From positions 1 to 61,931 of the forward strand of contig NZ_FONE01000014.1 of assembly GCF_900112825.1 (NCBI RefSeq): DNA of 61,931 nt. Direction: 5' to 3'. Origin of the DNA: Nitrosomonas sp. Nm166. GTDB lineage: Bacteria > Pseudomonadota > Gammaproteobacteria > Burkholderiales > Nitrosomonadaceae. The translations under genes and the position numbers were made by a program. The notes below the pieces were generated by a model. It did no database searches, had not been told where the DNA came from, and was given only the letters and a program-made list of their open reading frames with translations. Positions within the stretch are counted from its first letter, which is position 1. The number at the start of each line of letters is the position of its first letter. Of the stretch, positions 44,985-56,663 are shown piece by piece.

Positions 44985-47027
44985 TCACAGCGTCTTGAGG
45001 TATTCCAGCAGATCCAACCGTTCCTCTCTGGTAAGAGGCCTTAAAACTTTACCATTTAGCTGCGCAGTCTTACCGGATGCGTATTCGTGCCCAGCATTAC
45101 TATTCGCTCTTAAACTGGTATCAAAGGTGAAGCCTTGATAGCCGCTACTTTTAAGGCCGACTTTGACAGGATCAAATTCGCGTGATCCAACTTCAAACTG
45201 ATCAGGACGATATTCCCCATCTTCCGGATCGCCATCACGCTTCTTGGGCAAGAGTAAATCATAAAGGGTAGGTACGGACCCATTGTGCAAATAAGGTGCA
45301 GTTGCCCAGATACCATTTAGTGATCGCGCTTTGTAAGCATTCAATGAAGCAACTGGATTGGCTGTGGTATCCGGATCATAATTACCCTGCTTGATAGAAG
45401 GCTTAATTTCATTATGAAAAAATGCCTTGGCTAGATCTACAATCCAGTCAGCCCAACGTTGAAAGAACCATTTGACAGAATCGGGGGTAGCCACCACATT
45501 TAAAGTCGCCTTAGTAAGCAAGGCAGAAACAGGTGCTTTTCGATCCAGTAAAATATCACCTACACCGAGACCAACGTACTGATTTCGCAGAATGCCGGAA
45601 AATCCCTGGGCATGAATACTGTTCTCAGCCATGCGGGGATCGGTTCCCACCGCACTGACCTTGGACATATGTGCAACAACTCGTCGCTCTGGATCAGTAC
45701 GTTCAATCCTGGCATGACAGCTCACGCAATATTTATTAAAGATGGATTCGCCTCGAAAAGCACGTTCTCTATCGATTGGACCTAAAATATCTTCCGGCCA
45801 TAAGGGTGATTGCAGTTTTTGCAGATGTGATTCAATTTTACGCAGGTTATGCACATTCACAGAAGAAGAAAAATCAATATCAGTACCGCCAATAATATTG
45901 GATAATGTAGTTCTTTTCCCTTCTTGCCAATCAAGCGTAGCAAATACGCCAATGACTTCGCCGGTATTGCGTCCCACCGCCCCTAACCCCGCATTGGCGG
46001 CCAGTCCGTTCCATTGCACATAGTCATGCTGGGGAATATCCCATAGAAAAGGATAGCTGACAGGCGCATCCGCGGGATTGAATAATTCTTTACGCAACCT
46101 TCCCAGCTGCCATTTGGTCAGTGTTTTAGAGAGACGTTCAAACACATGATCGCGTTGATCACTGGTAAGTACTTTATCTAAATCTTTCAATATACTATTT
46201 AGCTCTTCTTCCGTTAACTCATCATTACGCATGATCTTGCGATCACGTAATAACTCTCTTAATTCTCTCTCATTGATCAAATGCTCAAGGACTCGATTAT
46301 AAATACGTCCAAATGCATCCAGCCGTGCATAACCATAGGGGGTCGGGCTACGGTTGATGATGTTATAATTGGTCAGGCGCAGCTCGAATTTCTCCATATC
46401 AGCAAGTACTTCAGCTTCCGATTTATAATTGCCCTTTGCCAATACATTCTTAACAAACCGATTCCTGACTTCCTCATTTTCAAATGTGTATTTCAAAGCG
46501 CTGGCAAAGCTTTTCATGATTTCTTCCATATCTGCACTTGCCGGTCCGCCATCAATACGAATACCAATACCGTTATAATTGATCTGCCCGGTATGACAGG
46601 CTGCACAAGTCAGACCGATGTATTCTTTCCCCTTGTAATTATCTTTGACCCATCCAACGGGCAATGCATCCGGATTGCTGGAAGTCGCTTTCTGGGGTAA
46701 GTAGCGATAGAAATTCATATTCTCATCAGAGCGAAACAGGGTAGATTCTCCCGGTCTTTCCAATACCATAAAAAAATCATAAGGCATCAGGTTTGAACCC
46801 TGCGTAGTCGTATAAAACCACAAACTGTCAGCAATATCCCAGCCTTGTTCAAGATATTTGATAGTGGTATAGCTATCACCAAATTGATCTTGTTCTATAG
46901 TAGCTGCACCACGATCAGGATCAGTCTCTGGAATTAACTTACAGGCCGATAACGATGTGATGAGAGAGAATGCTATTGAAATATAAAACAAAAACTGTTT
47001 TTCTGACGATATAAAGTATTGCTTCAC
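44985..47027 (-). CDS. Di-haem c-type cytochrome lipoprotein, peroxidase/RoxA-like (paralogue B)
   Basis: A 680-residue paralogue of the protein at 28489-30564. Haem motifs are CAACH (141-145) and CVSCH (434-438). It shares long blocks with paralogue A (GIGIRIDGGPASADME, NPADAPVSYPFLWD, WATAPYLHNGSVPTLYDL). Instead of a membrane helix it has a lipoprotein leader with lipobox LSAC (Cys29). The start is GTG after AGGGGG. It should sit on the periplasmic face of a membrane. Enzymatic activity is unknown: peroxidase or RoxA-like dioxygenase are the candidates from family resemblance. It is first in a two-gene operon with the P450. Confidence 0.85.
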   Translation of the reverse strand: MKQYFISSEKQFLFYISIAFSLITSLSACKLIPETDPDRGAATIEQDQFGDSYTTIKYLEQGWDIADSLWFYTTTQGSNLMPYDFFMVLERPGESTLFRSDENMNFYRYLPQKATSSNPDALPVGWVKDNYKGKEYIGLTCAACHTGQINYNGIGIRIDGGPASADMEEIMKSFASALKYTFENEEVRNRFVKNVLAKGNYKSEAEVLADMEKFELRLTNYNIINRSPTPYGYARLDAFGRIYNRVLEHLINERELRELLRDRKIMRNDELTEEELNSILKDLDKVLTSDQRDHVFERLSKTLTKWQLGRLRKELFNPADAPVSYPFLWDIPQHDYVQWNGLAANAGLGAVGRNTGEVIGVFATLDWQEGKRTTLSNIIGGTDIDFSSSVNVHNLRKIESHLQKLQSPLWPEDILGPIDRERAFRGESIFNKYCVSCHARIERTDPERRVVAHMSKVSAVGTDPRMAENSIHAQGFSGILRNQYVGLGVGDILLDRKAPVSALLTKATLNVVATPDSVKWFFQRWADWIVDLAKAFFHNEIKPSIKQGNYDPDTTANPVASLNAYKARSLNGIWATAPYLHNGSVPTLYDLLLPKKRDGDPEDGEYRPDQFEVGSREFDPVKVGLKSSGYQGFTFDTSLRANSNAGHEYASGKTAQLNGKVLRPLTREERLDLLEYLKTL

Positions 47028-47641
47028 GATAACCCCCTATTTGCTTGAATTTGTTTAATCGGTTATGCCGAAAACAAGAAAATAAACGCATAATCAGCAT
47101 GCATAACGATAGCAAACCATTAACTTTCAAATTATCTTAAAATATTTCTTATTTTCAAACACATATCTATGCATTCCCCTTACCTCAGATTCGTGCTTCT
47201 ATTTCATCTGCTATTTCAATCTTAATAATCTTATATCCCTATATACCTTGATAGAGCCCGATTATATTAAGAATTAGCTGCTGACAACAGCAAATCGGTA
47301 GCTCCTAAAAAACACTTTAAAATCAGTAGCAACTATCAGCCCCTGCAATGGGATAATTCATCTAAATTCATTAATCAAGCGCTCTGCTTTATAAGTGTAC
47401 AGGCTCGCCTTCTAATCAGTAATTGAGAATAAAATCCCTTATTCGCCATTGATCTGATCAGCTAAGCGATCACTAAACCACAGCAGACTGCTAAAATGAA
47501 ATGGTATAATCAATAACATATTCTCACTACATAGAAAAACAAACCTGTTTCACGTATAATTTCAGGTTCAAAAACCAAGGTATTTGAAACTTATCAGCCT
47601 TGGTTCTGTTTCCATATCTTGTCAGTATCCAAGGAGTTTTT
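47028..47641. other. Intergenic region upstream of carA
   Basis: A 614-bp AT-rich gap between the divergent di-haem cytochrome and carA. A TATAAT (47555-47560) is a plausible -10 for carA. AACCAAGG (47573-47580) and CCTTGGTT (47598-47605) could form an 8-bp leader hairpin about 35 bp before the carA start. I see no RNA gene or coding potential, and no confident arginine- or purine-repressor site. Confidence 0.4.
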
Positions 47642-48775
47642 GTGTCACAACGTTCACACGCCATCCTCGCACTTGCCGATGGAACCATTTTTCATGGCGT
47701 GTCTATTGGCGTTGAAGGTATTAATACAGGCGAAGTTGCTTTTAATACAGCAATAACAGGTTACCAGGAAATATTAACCGACCCTTCTTATTGTCAACAA
47801 ATCATTACCCTAACTTATCCGCACATCGGCAATACCGGTACCAATCCGGAAGATTATGAATCAGGTAATATTAATAAAGTATATGCCGCTGGTTTGGTAA
47901 TCCGTGATCTTCCTCTGGTCGCCAGCGGTCACCGCAAGACCCATACGCTCTCCGAATTTCTCAAAGAACAAAATGTGATTGCTATCGCTGATATCGATAC
48001 ACGTAAGCTTACCCGCATTTTACGAGAAAAGGGTGCACAGTCTGGTTGCATCATGACGGGAGAGGTTGATGAAAATAAAGCATTACAGGCCGCCAGAGCT
48101 TTTCCCGGGTTAAATGGTATGGATCTTGCCAAAGTGGTCAGTTGCCAGCAAGCCTATACGTGGACGGAAAGCGAATGGTCATTGGAATCCGGTTTCCGGA
48201 TTCAGGAAAATCCAAAATTTAATGTCGCCGCGTTTGATTTTGGTATCAAGCGCACGATCTTGCGTAAACTGGCGCAACGTGGCTGTAAGGTAACAGTATT
48301 CCCCGCGCAGGCTCGAGCCGAAGAAGTTTTGGCAATTCAACCGGATGGAATATTCCTATCTAATGGCCCCGGTGATCCGGAACCTTGTGACTATGCAATT
48401 TTTACCATCCGCACCTTACTGGAACAGGATATCCCGATATTCGGCATTTGTCTCGGTCATCAATTATTGGCCATAGCCACTGGCGCGCGTACCGTCAAAA
48501 TGAAATTTGGCCATCATGGCGCCAATCATCCGGTACGGGATATTGATACTAACCGGGTAATCATTACCAGCCAGAACCACGGATTTACTGTTGATACAGA
48601 TACGCTGCCTGCCAATGTGCGCATCACCCATGTGTCCCTGTTTGATGGCAGTCTGCAAGGATTCAAGTTAATGGATAAGCCTGCGTTTTGCTTTCAGGGT
48701 CACCCGGAAGCCAGTCCAGGGCCGCATGAAGCCGATTATTTATTTGATCACTTTATTAAAATGATGCAACGTTAA
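47642..48775 (+). CDS. carA: Carbamoyl-phosphate synthase small subunit
   Basis: The glutaminase subunit that feeds ammonia to CarB for arginine and pyrimidine synthesis. The GTG at 47642 (AAGGAG five bases upstream) gives 377 residues beginning with [18 protein letters not shown]. The class I amidotransferase triad is visible: nucleophile Cys in [11 protein letters not shown] and His/Glu in [23 protein letters not shown] precedes it. It is 60 bp before carB. Confidence 0.97.
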   Translation: MSQRSHAILALADGTIFHGVSIGVEGINTGEVAFNTAITGYQEILTDPSYCQQIITLTYPHIGNTGTNPEDYESGNINKVYAAGLVIRDLPLVASGHRKTHTLSEFLKEQNVIAIADIDTRKLTRILREKGAQSGCIMTGEVDENKALQAARAFPGLNGMDLAKVVSCQQAYTWTESEWSLESGFRIQENPKFNVAAFDFGIKRTILRKLAQRGCKVTVFPAQARAEEVLAIQPDGIFLSNGPGDPEPCDYAIFTIRTLLEQDIPIFGICLGHQLLAIATGARTVKMKFGHHGANHPVRDIDTNRVIITSQNHGFTVDTDTLPANVRITHVSLFDGSLQGFKLMDKPAFCFQGHPEASPGPHEADYLFDHFIKMMQR

Positions 48776-48835
48776 AAATTAATTAGTAACTTGCATATAA
48801 GTTCATTACTACGCAATTCTTATCCGCTAAAAAGT

Positions 48836-51800
48836 ATGCCTAAACGTACTGACATTCAATCCATTCTCATCATCGGTGCCGGTCCGATTATTATCGGCCA
48901 GGCCTGCGAATTTGATTATTCCGGCGTACAAGCCTGCAAAGCCTTGCGTGAAGAAGGCTATCGCATCATTTTAGTGAATTCCAATCCCGCTACTATCATG
49001 ACGGATCCAGAAATGGCCGATGCTACCTATATCGAGCCCATTACCTGGACCATGCTTGAAAAGATCATTGCCATTGAACGACCTGAAGCATTACTGCCAA
49101 CCATGGGTGGTCAGACTGCCCTAAACTGTGCACTGGATCTGGTCAAACACGGCGTACTGGAAAAATACGGCGTTGAGCTAATCGGTGCGTCACGTGAAGC
49201 CATTGACATGGCTGAAGATCGTGAAAAATTCAAGCAGGCAATGACGCGCATTGGACTCAATTCCGCTCGTTCGGCAGTTGCGCACAGTATGGAAGAAGCG
49301 CTGCAAGTCCAAGCCATGGTAGGCTATCCGGTAATTATTCGTCCTTCTTTTACCATGGGCGGCAGTGGTGGTGGTATTGCCTACAACCGGGAAGAATTCC
49401 TGAATATCTGTGAACGCGGATTGGAAACCTCTCCTACCAAAGAATTACTGATTGAAGAATCCGTGATTGGTTGGAAAGAATTTGAAATGGAAGTGGTACG
49501 CGACAAACAGGACAATTGCATCATCGTCTGCGCCATTGAAAATGTCGATCCGATGGGTGTGCATACCGGTGACTCCATTACGGTAGCACCCGCACAAACG
49601 CTGACCGATAAGGAGTATCAACTGATGCGCAATGCGTCGATTGCTGTGTTGCGTGAAATCGGTGTAGAAACAGGCGGCTCCAATGTTCAGTTTGCGATTA
49701 ATCCTAAAAACGGCCGTATGCTGGTAATTGAAATGAATCCGCGGGTTTCACGCTCTTCGGCATTGGCCTCAAAAGCAACCGGTTTTCCGATCGCCAAGAT
49801 TGCTGCCAAACTTGCAGTCGGCTACACGCTGGACGAACTAGGCAATGATATTACCGGTGGCATCACCCCGGCATCCTTTGAACCTACCATTGACTATATC
49901 GTCACCAAGGTGCCGCGTTTCGCTTTCGAAAAATTCCCGCAAACCAACGATCGCCTGACAACGCAGATGAAATCGGTTGGTGAAGTCATGGCGATCGGCC
50001 GTACTTTCCAGGAATCTTTGCAAAAAGCTTTGCGTGGGCTGGAGACCGGCGTGGATGGTTTAGATGAGAAAACCGATAACCTGGAAACCATCAGCACTGA
50101 ACTGGCCAACCCTGGCCCAGAACGGATCTGGTTTATCGCCGATGCTTTCCGCTGCAATATGTCCATCGACGAAGTTCAACAATTAACACATATCGATACT
50201 TGGTTTCTGGCGCAAATTGAAGATCTGGTCAAACAAGAGCAGGCTCTGATCCATACCAAACTAGAAGTACTGGATAAACAAACATTACGCAAACTCAAGC
50301 GCAAAGGTTTTTCCGATCGGCGCTTGGCAAAGTTACTCAATACTGATCAAACTACAGTCCGCGCTTATCGACACCAACTCAATCTGCGACCGGTTTACAA
50401 GCGTGTTGACACTTGCGCAGCTGAGTTTGCTACCAGCACGGCTTATATGTATTCCACTTACGAAGACGAGTGCGAATCATGTCCCACGGATAAAAAGAAA
50501 ATTATGGTACTGGGCGGCGGACCCAATCGTATTGGTCAAGGCATTGAGTTTGATTATTGCTGTGTACATGCAGCATTGGCTCTCCGCGAAGATGGCTTTG
50601 AAACCATTATGGTTAACTGCAATCCAGAGACGGTTTCAACTGATTACGATACATCGGATCGCTTGTATTTTGAACCGCTGACCCTGGAAGATGTGCTCGA
50701 GATTGTCGCGATAGAAAAACCACATGGCGTCATTGTCCACTATGGTGGACAAACTCCCCTGAAGCTTGCACGCGACCTGGAGGCTAATGGTGTACCGATT
50801 ATTGGCACCAGTCCCGACATGATCGATTGTGCCGAAGATCGTGAACGTTTTCAGAAAATGCTGCAACAATTGGGGTTACGACAACCGCCTAATTGCACAG
50901 CACGCAATCCGGAGGCTGCTTTGGTCGCTGCTGAAGCAATCGGCTATCCGCTGGTCGTGCGACCCAGCTATGTACTAGGTGGTCGCGCCATGGAAATTGT
51001 ACATGAAAAATCTGATCTGGAACGCTATATGCGTGAAGCTGTTAAGGTTTCCAATGATTCTCCCGTATTACTGGACCACTTTCTCACGAATGCAACGGAA
51101 GTAGATGTTGATGCTGTCTCTGATGGAGAAACCGTTCTGATCGGTGGCATTATGGAACATATTGAGCAGGCAGGTGTGCACTCGGGTGATTCTGCTTGTT
51201 CTCTGCCGACCTTTAACTTGCAGCCTGAAACATTGGATGAATTGCGTCGTCAAACGGCTGCAATGGCACGTGCACTGGATGTCAGAGGACTTATGAATGT
51301 ACAGTTTGCGATTCAGGACAATACGGTGTATGTGCTCGAAGTCAATCCCAGAGCATCACGCACCGTGCCTTTCATCTCCAAAGCAACCGGCCTTCAGCTA
51401 GCAAAAATTTCGGCTCGTTGTATGACAGGAAAAACATTGATTGATCAGGGTGTTACTGAAGAAGTAATTCCTAATTTTTATTCCGTCAAAGAAGCTGTAT
51501 TTCCCTTTATTAAACTTCCTGGTGTTGATACGATATTAGGCCCTGAAATGAAATCAACGGGTGAAGTGATGGGAATGGGCGCCACCTTTGCTGAAGCTTT
51601 CGTTAAATCTCAATTGGCAACCGATGTTCGTCTGCCAGCTTCCGGCAAGATTTTCATCAGCGTACGGCAATCCGATAAGCCGCATGCAGTCGAAATTGCG
51701 CGTAGTCTTGCAGAACTCGGCTTCACTCTTTATGCTACTCGTGGAACTGCTGCTGCGATCGCAGAAGCTGGCATCGATGTTACTATTGTTAATAAAGTAG

Positions 51801-52033
51801 CGGAAGGTCGTCCGCATATCGTGGATATGATCAAAAACGGCGAAATCAATCTGATCATTAATACCGTTAAAAATCAACTCAGTGCAATACGGGACTCGTC
51901 CTCGATTCGACATGCCGCGCTTCAGGCAAAAGTGACCTACTATACAACGCTGGCAGGTGCGCGCGCAGCCTGTGTAGGTATCACTAATAAACGTGAACTG
52001 CAAGTTTATAATTTGCAGAAATTACATTTATAA
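48836..52033 (+). CDS. carB: Carbamoyl-phosphate synthase large subunit
   Basis: CarB makes carbamoyl phosphate from bicarbonate, ammonia and 2 ATP. The ATG at 48836 gives [20 protein letters not shown], the conserved start, and 1065 residues; an earlier TTG at 48791 is not needed. Two ATP-grasp halves are clear ([16 protein letters not shown] and [16 protein letters not shown]), plus a C-terminal MGS-like allosteric domain ([20 protein letters not shown]). The order carA-carB-greA is usual in this lineage. Confidence 0.98.
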   Translation: MPKRTDIQSILIIGAGPIIIGQACEFDYSGVQACKALREEGYRIILVNSNPATIMTDPEMADATYIEPITWTMLEKIIAIERPEALLPTMGGQTALNCALDLVKHGVLEKYGVELIGASREAIDMAEDREKFKQAMTRIGLNSARSAVAHSMEEALQVQAMVGYPVIIRPSFTMGGSGGGIAYNREEFLNICERGLETSPTKELLIEESVIGWKEFEMEVVRDKQDNCIIVCAIENVDPMGVHTGDSITVAPAQTLTDKEYQLMRNASIAVLREIGVETGGSNVQFAINPKNGRMLVIEMNPRVSRSSALASKATGFPIAKIAAKLAVGYTLDELGNDITGGITPASFEPTIDYIVTKVPRFAFEKFPQTNDRLTTQMKSVGEVMAIGRTFQESLQKALRGLETGVDGLDEKTDNLETISTELANPGPERIWFIADAFRCNMSIDEVQQLTHIDTWFLAQIEDLVKQEQALIHTKLEVLDKQTLRKLKRKGFSDRRLAKLLNTDQTTVRAYRHQLNLRPVYKRVDTCAAEFATSTAYMYSTYEDECESCPTDKKKIMVLGGGPNRIGQGIEFDYCCVHAALALREDGFETIMVNCNPETVSTDYDTSDRLYFEPLTLEDVLEIVAIEKPHGVIVHYGGQTPLKLARDLEANGVPIIGTSPDMIDCAEDRERFQKMLQQLGLRQPPNCTARNPEAALVAAEAIGYPLVVRPSYVLGGRAMEIVHEKSDLERYMREAVKVSNDSPVLLDHFLTNATEVDVDAVSDGETVLIGGIMEHIEQAGVHSGDSACSLPTFNLQPETLDELRRQTAAMARALDVRGLMNVQFAIQDNTVYVLEVNPRASRTVPFISKATGLQLAKISARCMTGKTLIDQGVTEEVIPNFYSVKEAVFPFIKLPGVDTILGPEMKSTGEVMGMGATFAEAFVKSQLATDVRLPASGKIFISVRQSDKPHAVEIARSLAELGFTLYATRGTAAAIAEAGIDVTIVNKVAEGRPHIVDMIKNGEINLIINTVKNQLSAIRDSSSIRHAALQAKVTYYTTLAGARAACVGITNKRELQVYNLQKLHL

Positions 52034-52106
52034 CTTAATGCACAAGCAAAAAAATTCTCCTTAACTTACTGAAAAACAGGATAAAAATTAAAGGCAAGAA
52101 ATTACG

Positions 52107-52583
52107 ATGAGTACTATTCCATTAACAGTGGCAGGAGCGGAAGCGCTGCGCAAGGAACTGCGTGAAATGAAAACCATACATCGCCCTGCCGTCATTGCAG
52201 CGATTGCTGAAGCGCGTTCTCATGGCGATCTTTCTGAAAATGCCGAATATGATGCGGCAAAGGAAAAGCAAGGGTTTATTGAAGGTCGCATCGCTGAGCT
52301 GGAAAGTAAACTCTCCAGCGCACAAATTATCAATCCGGCACTTATTAATGCGGACGGTGCCTGTGTTTTTGGCGCCACGGTGGAATTGGAAGATTTACAA
52401 AGCGGTGACATAGTTACTTATCAAATCGTTGGTGATGATGAAGCTGATATCAAGGAAGGAAAAATTTCCATCAGCTCTCCCATTTCACGCGCACTGATCG
52501 GTAAATATGCAGGAGATATCGCTGAAGTTCAGGCACCCGGCGGCAGACGCGAGTATGAAATTCTCGATGTCAAATATATCTAG
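52107..52583 (+). CDS. greA: Transcription elongation factor GreA
   Basis: GreA rescues backtracked RNA polymerase by stimulating transcript cleavage. The 158-residue protein has the N-terminal coiled coil with acidic tip ([21 protein letters not shown]) and a C-terminal FKBP-like domain ([23 protein letters not shown]). The stop codon lies in a 9-bp tandem repeat (ATATCTAGC twice), producing two in-frame TAG stops. It follows carB and converges on yhbY. Confidence 0.97.
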   Translation: MSTIPLTVAGAEALRKELREMKTIHRPAVIAAIAEARSHGDLSENAEYDAAKEKQGFIEGRIAELESKLSSAQIINPALINADGACVFGATVELEDLQSGDIVTYQIVGDDEADIKEGKISISSPISRALIGKYAGDIAEVQAPGGRREYEILDVKYI

Positions 52584-52607
52584 CATATCTAGCAAATAAT
52601 AGAAACT

Positions 52608-52961
52608 TCAGTTCTGGAAACTGCGCTTAGTGCGAAATGGTTCACGTTTCTTTTTATTGGGTGCATGCACAGGCTTTTTATCAATTTCTTCCGGTTTAGG
52701 TCGATAAATAACAAAAACTTTACCAATATGCTGTACCGGTGCAGCGTCCAATTGTCGGCAAATTTCTTCAAAAAGTGCATTGCGAGCAATTCGATCATCA
52801 ATTTGAGCTTTAACTTTAATTAATTCGTGGCTTGCAAGTCCGCGATCCAGTTCTTCAATAACGTTGACCGACAACCCGGTCTTTCCGATCATCACAACCG
52901 GATGAAGTGCATGTGCCCGGGCTTTTAGTTCACGCCGATGAGCGATAGTTAGTGTTAACAT
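52608..52961 (-). CDS. yhbY: CRM-domain RNA-binding protein YhbY
   Basis: A small ribosome-assembly-associated RNA-binding protein. The CRM/YhbY fold is recognisable: LTIAHRRELKARAHALHPVVMIGKTGLS, ELIKVKAQIDDR and HIGKVFVIYRPKPE, with a basic C-terminal tail. 117 residues. It diverges from rlmE with about 30 bp between starts, the conserved arrangement in proteobacteria. Confidence 0.94.
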   Translation of the reverse strand: MLTLTIAHRRELKARAHALHPVVMIGKTGLSVNVIEELDRGLASHELIKVKAQIDDRIARNALFEEICRQLDAAPVQHIGKVFVIYRPKPEEIDKKPVHAPNKKKREPFRTKRSFQN

Positions 52962-52991
52962 GAATTCCCTTTAAATATACTATTTTACTTG

Positions 52992-53642
52992 ATGAAACGA
53001 GCTAAAACCAGCAAAGCCTGGATGAAAGAACACGTCAACGACTTCTTTGTTAAGAAGGCCAAAAAAGAGGGCTATCGATCACGTGCCGCGTATAAACTGA
53101 TCGAAATCAATGAGCGAGATCACATACTACAACCAGGTATGATGGTAGTCGACTTAGGTGCAGCACCCGGTAGCTGGTCTCAGATTGCTAGTCATATCGT
53201 AGGGAATCAAGGTAAAGTGATTGCATTAGATATTCTGGAGATGGCGCCACTACCAGGGGTTAAATTCATTCAGAGCGATTTTAGAGAAAAATGCGCTATT
53301 CTTGAATTGAAAAAGCATTTGGGTGAGCTTCAGCCAGATCTTGTAATTTCAGACATGGCACCCAATATCAGTGGTATTGTTGTCAGTGATCAGGCGAGAA
53401 GTATGCATTTGGCTGAGCTAGCGTTGGCGTTCGCAATGGAGCAACTGAACTATGGCGGAAATTTTCTGGTCAAAGTGTTTCAAGGACGGGATTTTGATCA
53501 GTTTCTACGTGACATGCGCGCTGGATTCAAGAATGTTATGATAAGGAAACCCAAAGCCTCGCGTGATCGCAGTAATGAATTATATTTATTAGGCCTTGAG
53601 AAGAAGCAGGGAAATTTGCTAAAAAATAAAAATGGGCTCTGA
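52992..53642 (+). CDS. rlmE: 23S rRNA 2'-O-ribose methyltransferase RlmE (FtsJ)
   Basis: It methylates U2552 of 23S rRNA late in large-subunit assembly. SAM-binding VVDLGAAPGSWSQIA is near residue 54 and the K-D-K-E catalytic residues fall in blocks RSRAAYKL, VISDMAPNISG and FLVKVFQGRDFD. The ATG at 52992 gives 216 residues; a TTG directly before it is ignored. The rlmE-ftsH pair is conserved. Confidence 0.96.
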   Translation: MKRAKTSKAWMKEHVNDFFVKKAKKEGYRSRAAYKLIEINERDHILQPGMMVVDLGAAPGSWSQIASHIVGNQGKVIALDILEMAPLPGVKFIQSDFREKCAILELKKHLGELQPDLVISDMAPNISGIVVSDQARSMHLAELALAFAMEQLNYGGNFLVKVFQGRDFDQFLRDMRAGFKNVMIRKPKASRDRSNELYLLGLEKKQGNLLKNKNGL

Positions 53643-53776
53643 ATATTACTATAAGTAAATAAGTAGATTATAGTTCTTACAGCAAATGATATATAACACG
53701 AACTATTCTGTTATATTTATAAAATAGGTTAGAATGATTAATCAATGATTTTTAAGGTGCAAACCAAGGAGCTACT

Positions 53777-55693
53777 TTGAATAATCTAATTAAAAACATG
53801 GCCATTTGGCTAGTAATTGCACTTGTGTTGATGACAGTATTTAATCAATTCAGCGTACGTCAACCGACGCAAGTAGCAATGGAATACTCTCAATTCATCA
53901 CCGAATTGAATCAAGGTAGAATCGCTAAAGTTGTCATCGAAGGACGGACGCTTAAAGGTACAAAGTCTGATGGCAGGCGTTTTACTACTTATGCGCCTTC
54001 CGATCCCTGGATGGTCAGTGATCTACTGAAAGCCGGCGTGATTATCGAAGCCAAACCGGAAGAAGAACCTTCCATGCTGATGAGTATTTTCATTTCATGG
54101 TTTCCAATGCTGCTGCTGATCGCTGTATGGATCTTCTTCATGCGTCAAATGCAAGGTGGTGGACGAAATGGAGGCGCATTCTCATTCGGTAAAAGCAAGG
54201 CGCGCATGCTCGACAAGTCGGCCAACACAGTAACTTTTAATGATGTTGCAGGTTGCGAGGAAGCCAAAGAAGAAGTTGCAGAGCTGGTCGAATTCCTGCG
54301 CGATCCGACCAAATTTCAGAAACTGGGTGGGCGTATTCCACGGGGCGTTCTGATGGTAGGTAGTCCCGGAACGGGTAAAACATTACTAGCTCGCGCAATT
54401 GCAGGAGAAGCACAAGTACCTTTTTTCAGCATCTCTGGATCTGATTTTGTCGAAATGTTTGTAGGTGTAGGTGCATCCAGGGTACGCGATATGTTTGAGC
54501 AAGCCAAAAAACACGCCCCTTGCATCATCTTTATTGACGAGATCGATGCGGTAGGCCGTCAACGCGGTGCTGGTCTAGGCGGGGGAAACGATGAGCGTGA
54601 GCAAACCCTCAATCAGTTGTTGGTAGAGATGGATGGCTTTGAAGGTTCAATGGGTGTAATTGTCATCGCAGCCACCAACCGTCCTGATGTGTTAGATCCA
54701 GCATTGCTGCGCCCCGGCCGTTTTGACCGTCAAGTAACTGTACCGTTGCCTGATATCCGCGGACGCGAACAGATCCTTAATGTGCACATGCGCAAAGTGC
54801 CACTTTCACCTGATGTAAAAGCAGATATACTGGCACGTGGTACACCGGGCATGTCCGGTGCTGATCTGGCCAATCTGGTCAACGAAGCAGCGCTGTTTGC
54901 CGCACGTAGTAATAAGCGCTTGGTGGACATGGAAGATTTTGAGCGTGCAAAGGATAAAATTCTGATGGGCGCAGAACGGCGTTCAGTAGTCATGCCTGAA
55001 CATGAACGGCGAAACACTGCTTATCATGAATCAGGGCACGCCGTAGTAGCTCAGTTACTGCCCAAAACCGATCCGGTGCACAAAGTTACCATTATTCCAC
55101 GTGGACGCGCTTTAGGTGTAACCATGCAATTACCAACCGAAGATCGCTTCAGTATGGAGCGTGAAGAAATTCTGCAAAGGATCGCAGTAATGTTCGGTGG
55201 ACGTATTGCCGAAGAAGTCTTCATGAATCAGATGACAACGGGAGCATCCAACGATTTTGAGCGTGCAACAGAATTAGCACGGCAAATGGTAACCCAATGG
55301 GGGATGTCTGATGAGCTTGGCCCAATGGTATACGGCGAAAATGAAGGAGAGGTTTTTCTTGGACGTTCAGTGACTACTCATAAAAACATGAGCGAAGCAA
55401 CCATGCAAAAGGTTGACGCGGAGGTTCGTCGTATCGTTGACGAGCAATATGCCCTGGCACGCAAACTCATCGAAGCCAATAAAGATAAAATCGAAACAAT
55501 GACTCAGGCTTTATTAGAATGGGAAACGATTGATAGCGATCAGATTAAGGACATTATGGAAGGTCGTCCACCACGTCCGCCCAAACCGCCTCAATCAAGG
55601 CCTTCAACCCCCAGCGGCGAACCTTCATCAGTAAAACCTAACGCACAGAATGAACCCGCGGCACCGCAGGAAATAGCGAAAGAAGTTGATTAA
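53777..55693 (+). CDS. ftsH: ATP-dependent zinc metalloprotease FtsH
   Basis: A hexameric inner-membrane protease that degrades membrane and regulatory proteins. Two helices flank a short periplasmic domain (about 5-25 and 100-120). AAA motifs are Walker A GSPGTGKT near 193, Walker [13 protein letters not shown] and [24 protein letters not shown]; the zinc site is HESGH near 416. The start is TTG with AAGGAG five bases upstream. The C-terminus is proline-rich. 638 residues, normal. Confidence 0.98.
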   Translation: MNNLIKNMAIWLVIALVLMTVFNQFSVRQPTQVAMEYSQFITELNQGRIAKVVIEGRTLKGTKSDGRRFTTYAPSDPWMVSDLLKAGVIIEAKPEEEPSMLMSIFISWFPMLLLIAVWIFFMRQMQGGGRNGGAFSFGKSKARMLDKSANTVTFNDVAGCEEAKEEVAELVEFLRDPTKFQKLGGRIPRGVLMVGSPGTGKTLLARAIAGEAQVPFFSISGSDFVEMFVGVGASRVRDMFEQAKKHAPCIIFIDEIDAVGRQRGAGLGGGNDEREQTLNQLLVEMDGFEGSMGVIVIAATNRPDVLDPALLRPGRFDRQVTVPLPDIRGREQILNVHMRKVPLSPDVKADILARGTPGMSGADLANLVNEAALFAARSNKRLVDMEDFERAKDKILMGAERRSVVMPEHERRNTAYHESGHAVVAQLLPKTDPVHKVTIIPRGRALGVTMQLPTEDRFSMEREEILQRIAVMFGGRIAEEVFMNQMTTGASNDFERATELARQMVTQWGMSDELGPMVYGENEGEVFLGRSVTTHKNMSEATMQKVDAEVRRIVDEQYALARKLIEANKDKIETMTQALLEWETIDSDQIKDIMEGRPPRPPKPPQSRPSTPSGEPSSVKPNAQNEPAAPQEIAKEVD

Positions 55694-55711
55694 TTTTTGA
55701 TAAGTTCAAAT

Positions 55712-55750
55712 AGCGGGATACGATTTTTGATCGTATCCCGCTTTTATTTC
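55712..55750 (+). terminator. Rho-independent terminator after ftsH
   Basis: AGCGGGATACGA pairs with TCGTATCCCGCT (12 bp, 7-nt loop) and is followed by TTTATTT. It lies 18 bp after the ftsH stop and separates ftsH from folP, which starts about 18 bp further on. Confidence 0.9.
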
Positions 55751-55767
55751 CATCTATTATTTCGTTA

Positions 55768-56607
55768 ATGCTGCCTTTATTACAGCAGAATTTCGTTTTC
55801 TCAACCCATCATCCACTGATGATGGGTGTTGTCAATGTAACGCCCGATTCCTTCTCGGATGGAGGTCTTTATCTGTCGACTCGGCAAGCCATCGCACATG
55901 CTAGAAATCTGATAGATGAAGGTGCTGATATAATAGATATTGGCGGAGAATCAACGCGCCCAGGTAGTCAACCGGTCAGTATTGATGAAGAACTCAGCCG
56001 TGTTATGCCTATATTGGAGGCATTAGTTAATACTAGCATTCCTATTTCTATTGATACTTCCAAGCCTGAAGTAATGAAGCATGTAATAGCCGCAGGTGCC
56101 TCTATAATTAACGATGTTACTGCACTGCGGAGCCCAGGGGCTCTAGAAATTGTTGCGCAAAATGATCACGTACAGGTCTGCTTAATGCACATGCAGGGTA
56201 CGCCCCAAAATATGCAAGCAAACCCTTACTATAAAAATATTGTCTCTGAAGTAAAAGACTTCTTACAACAACGCATCCATGCAGCTGAATCTGTAGGCAT
56301 CTTAAAAAATCGGCTGATTATCGACCCCGGCTTCGGTTTTGGTAAAACGCTCCAGCATAATCTTGTGCTACTTAACCGATTGAATGAATTTACAACACTC
56401 GGGGTCCCCGTATTAGCCGGATTATCGCGTAAATCCATGCTGGGAGCCATCACTGGTAACAACGTTAATCATCGAATTCATGAAAGTGTTGCTGCAGCCT
56501 TGCTGGCAGTCGTCAAAGGTGCCAAAATTGTACGTGTGCATGATGTTAAAGCAAGCAGAGATGCACTTGCCGTCTACGCAGCAATGCAAAAATATGATAT
56601 ATATTAA
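55768..56607 (+). CDS. folP: Dihydropteroate synthase
   Basis: FolP condenses p-aminobenzoate with dihydropterin pyrophosphate in folate synthesis. Signatures: [45 protein letters not shown], and [20 protein letters not shown]. 279 residues, normal. It is placed between ftsH and glmM as in most proteobacteria; a terminator precedes it, so it may have its own promoter. Confidence 0.97.
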   Translation: MLPLLQQNFVFSTHHPLMMGVVNVTPDSFSDGGLYLSTRQAIAHARNLIDEGADIIDIGGESTRPGSQPVSIDEELSRVMPILEALVNTSIPISIDTSKPEVMKHVIAAGASIINDVTALRSPGALEIVAQNDHVQVCLMHMQGTPQNMQANPYYKNIVSEVKDFLQQRIHAAESVGILKNRLIIDPGFGFGKTLQHNLVLLNRLNEFTTLGVPVLAGLSRKSMLGAITGNNVNHRIHESVAAALLAVVKGAKIVRVHDVKASRDALAVYAAMQKYDIY

Positions 56608-56663
56608 CCAACAACTTAATAACTCACTGTTTCATACTTTTTCATTTCGATCTAATTCTCAAA

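Noticed and set aside
51554..52003. 149-codon minus-strand frame inside carB
   Set aside because: Antisense shadow of the CarB C-terminal domain.
53691..53716. ATATAACA/TGTTATAT inverted repeat between rlmE and ftsH
   Set aside because: An 8-bp all-AT-type stem in AT-rich DNA with no clear T-tract; too weak to call a terminator or operator, and no heat-shock promoter was recognised for ftsH.
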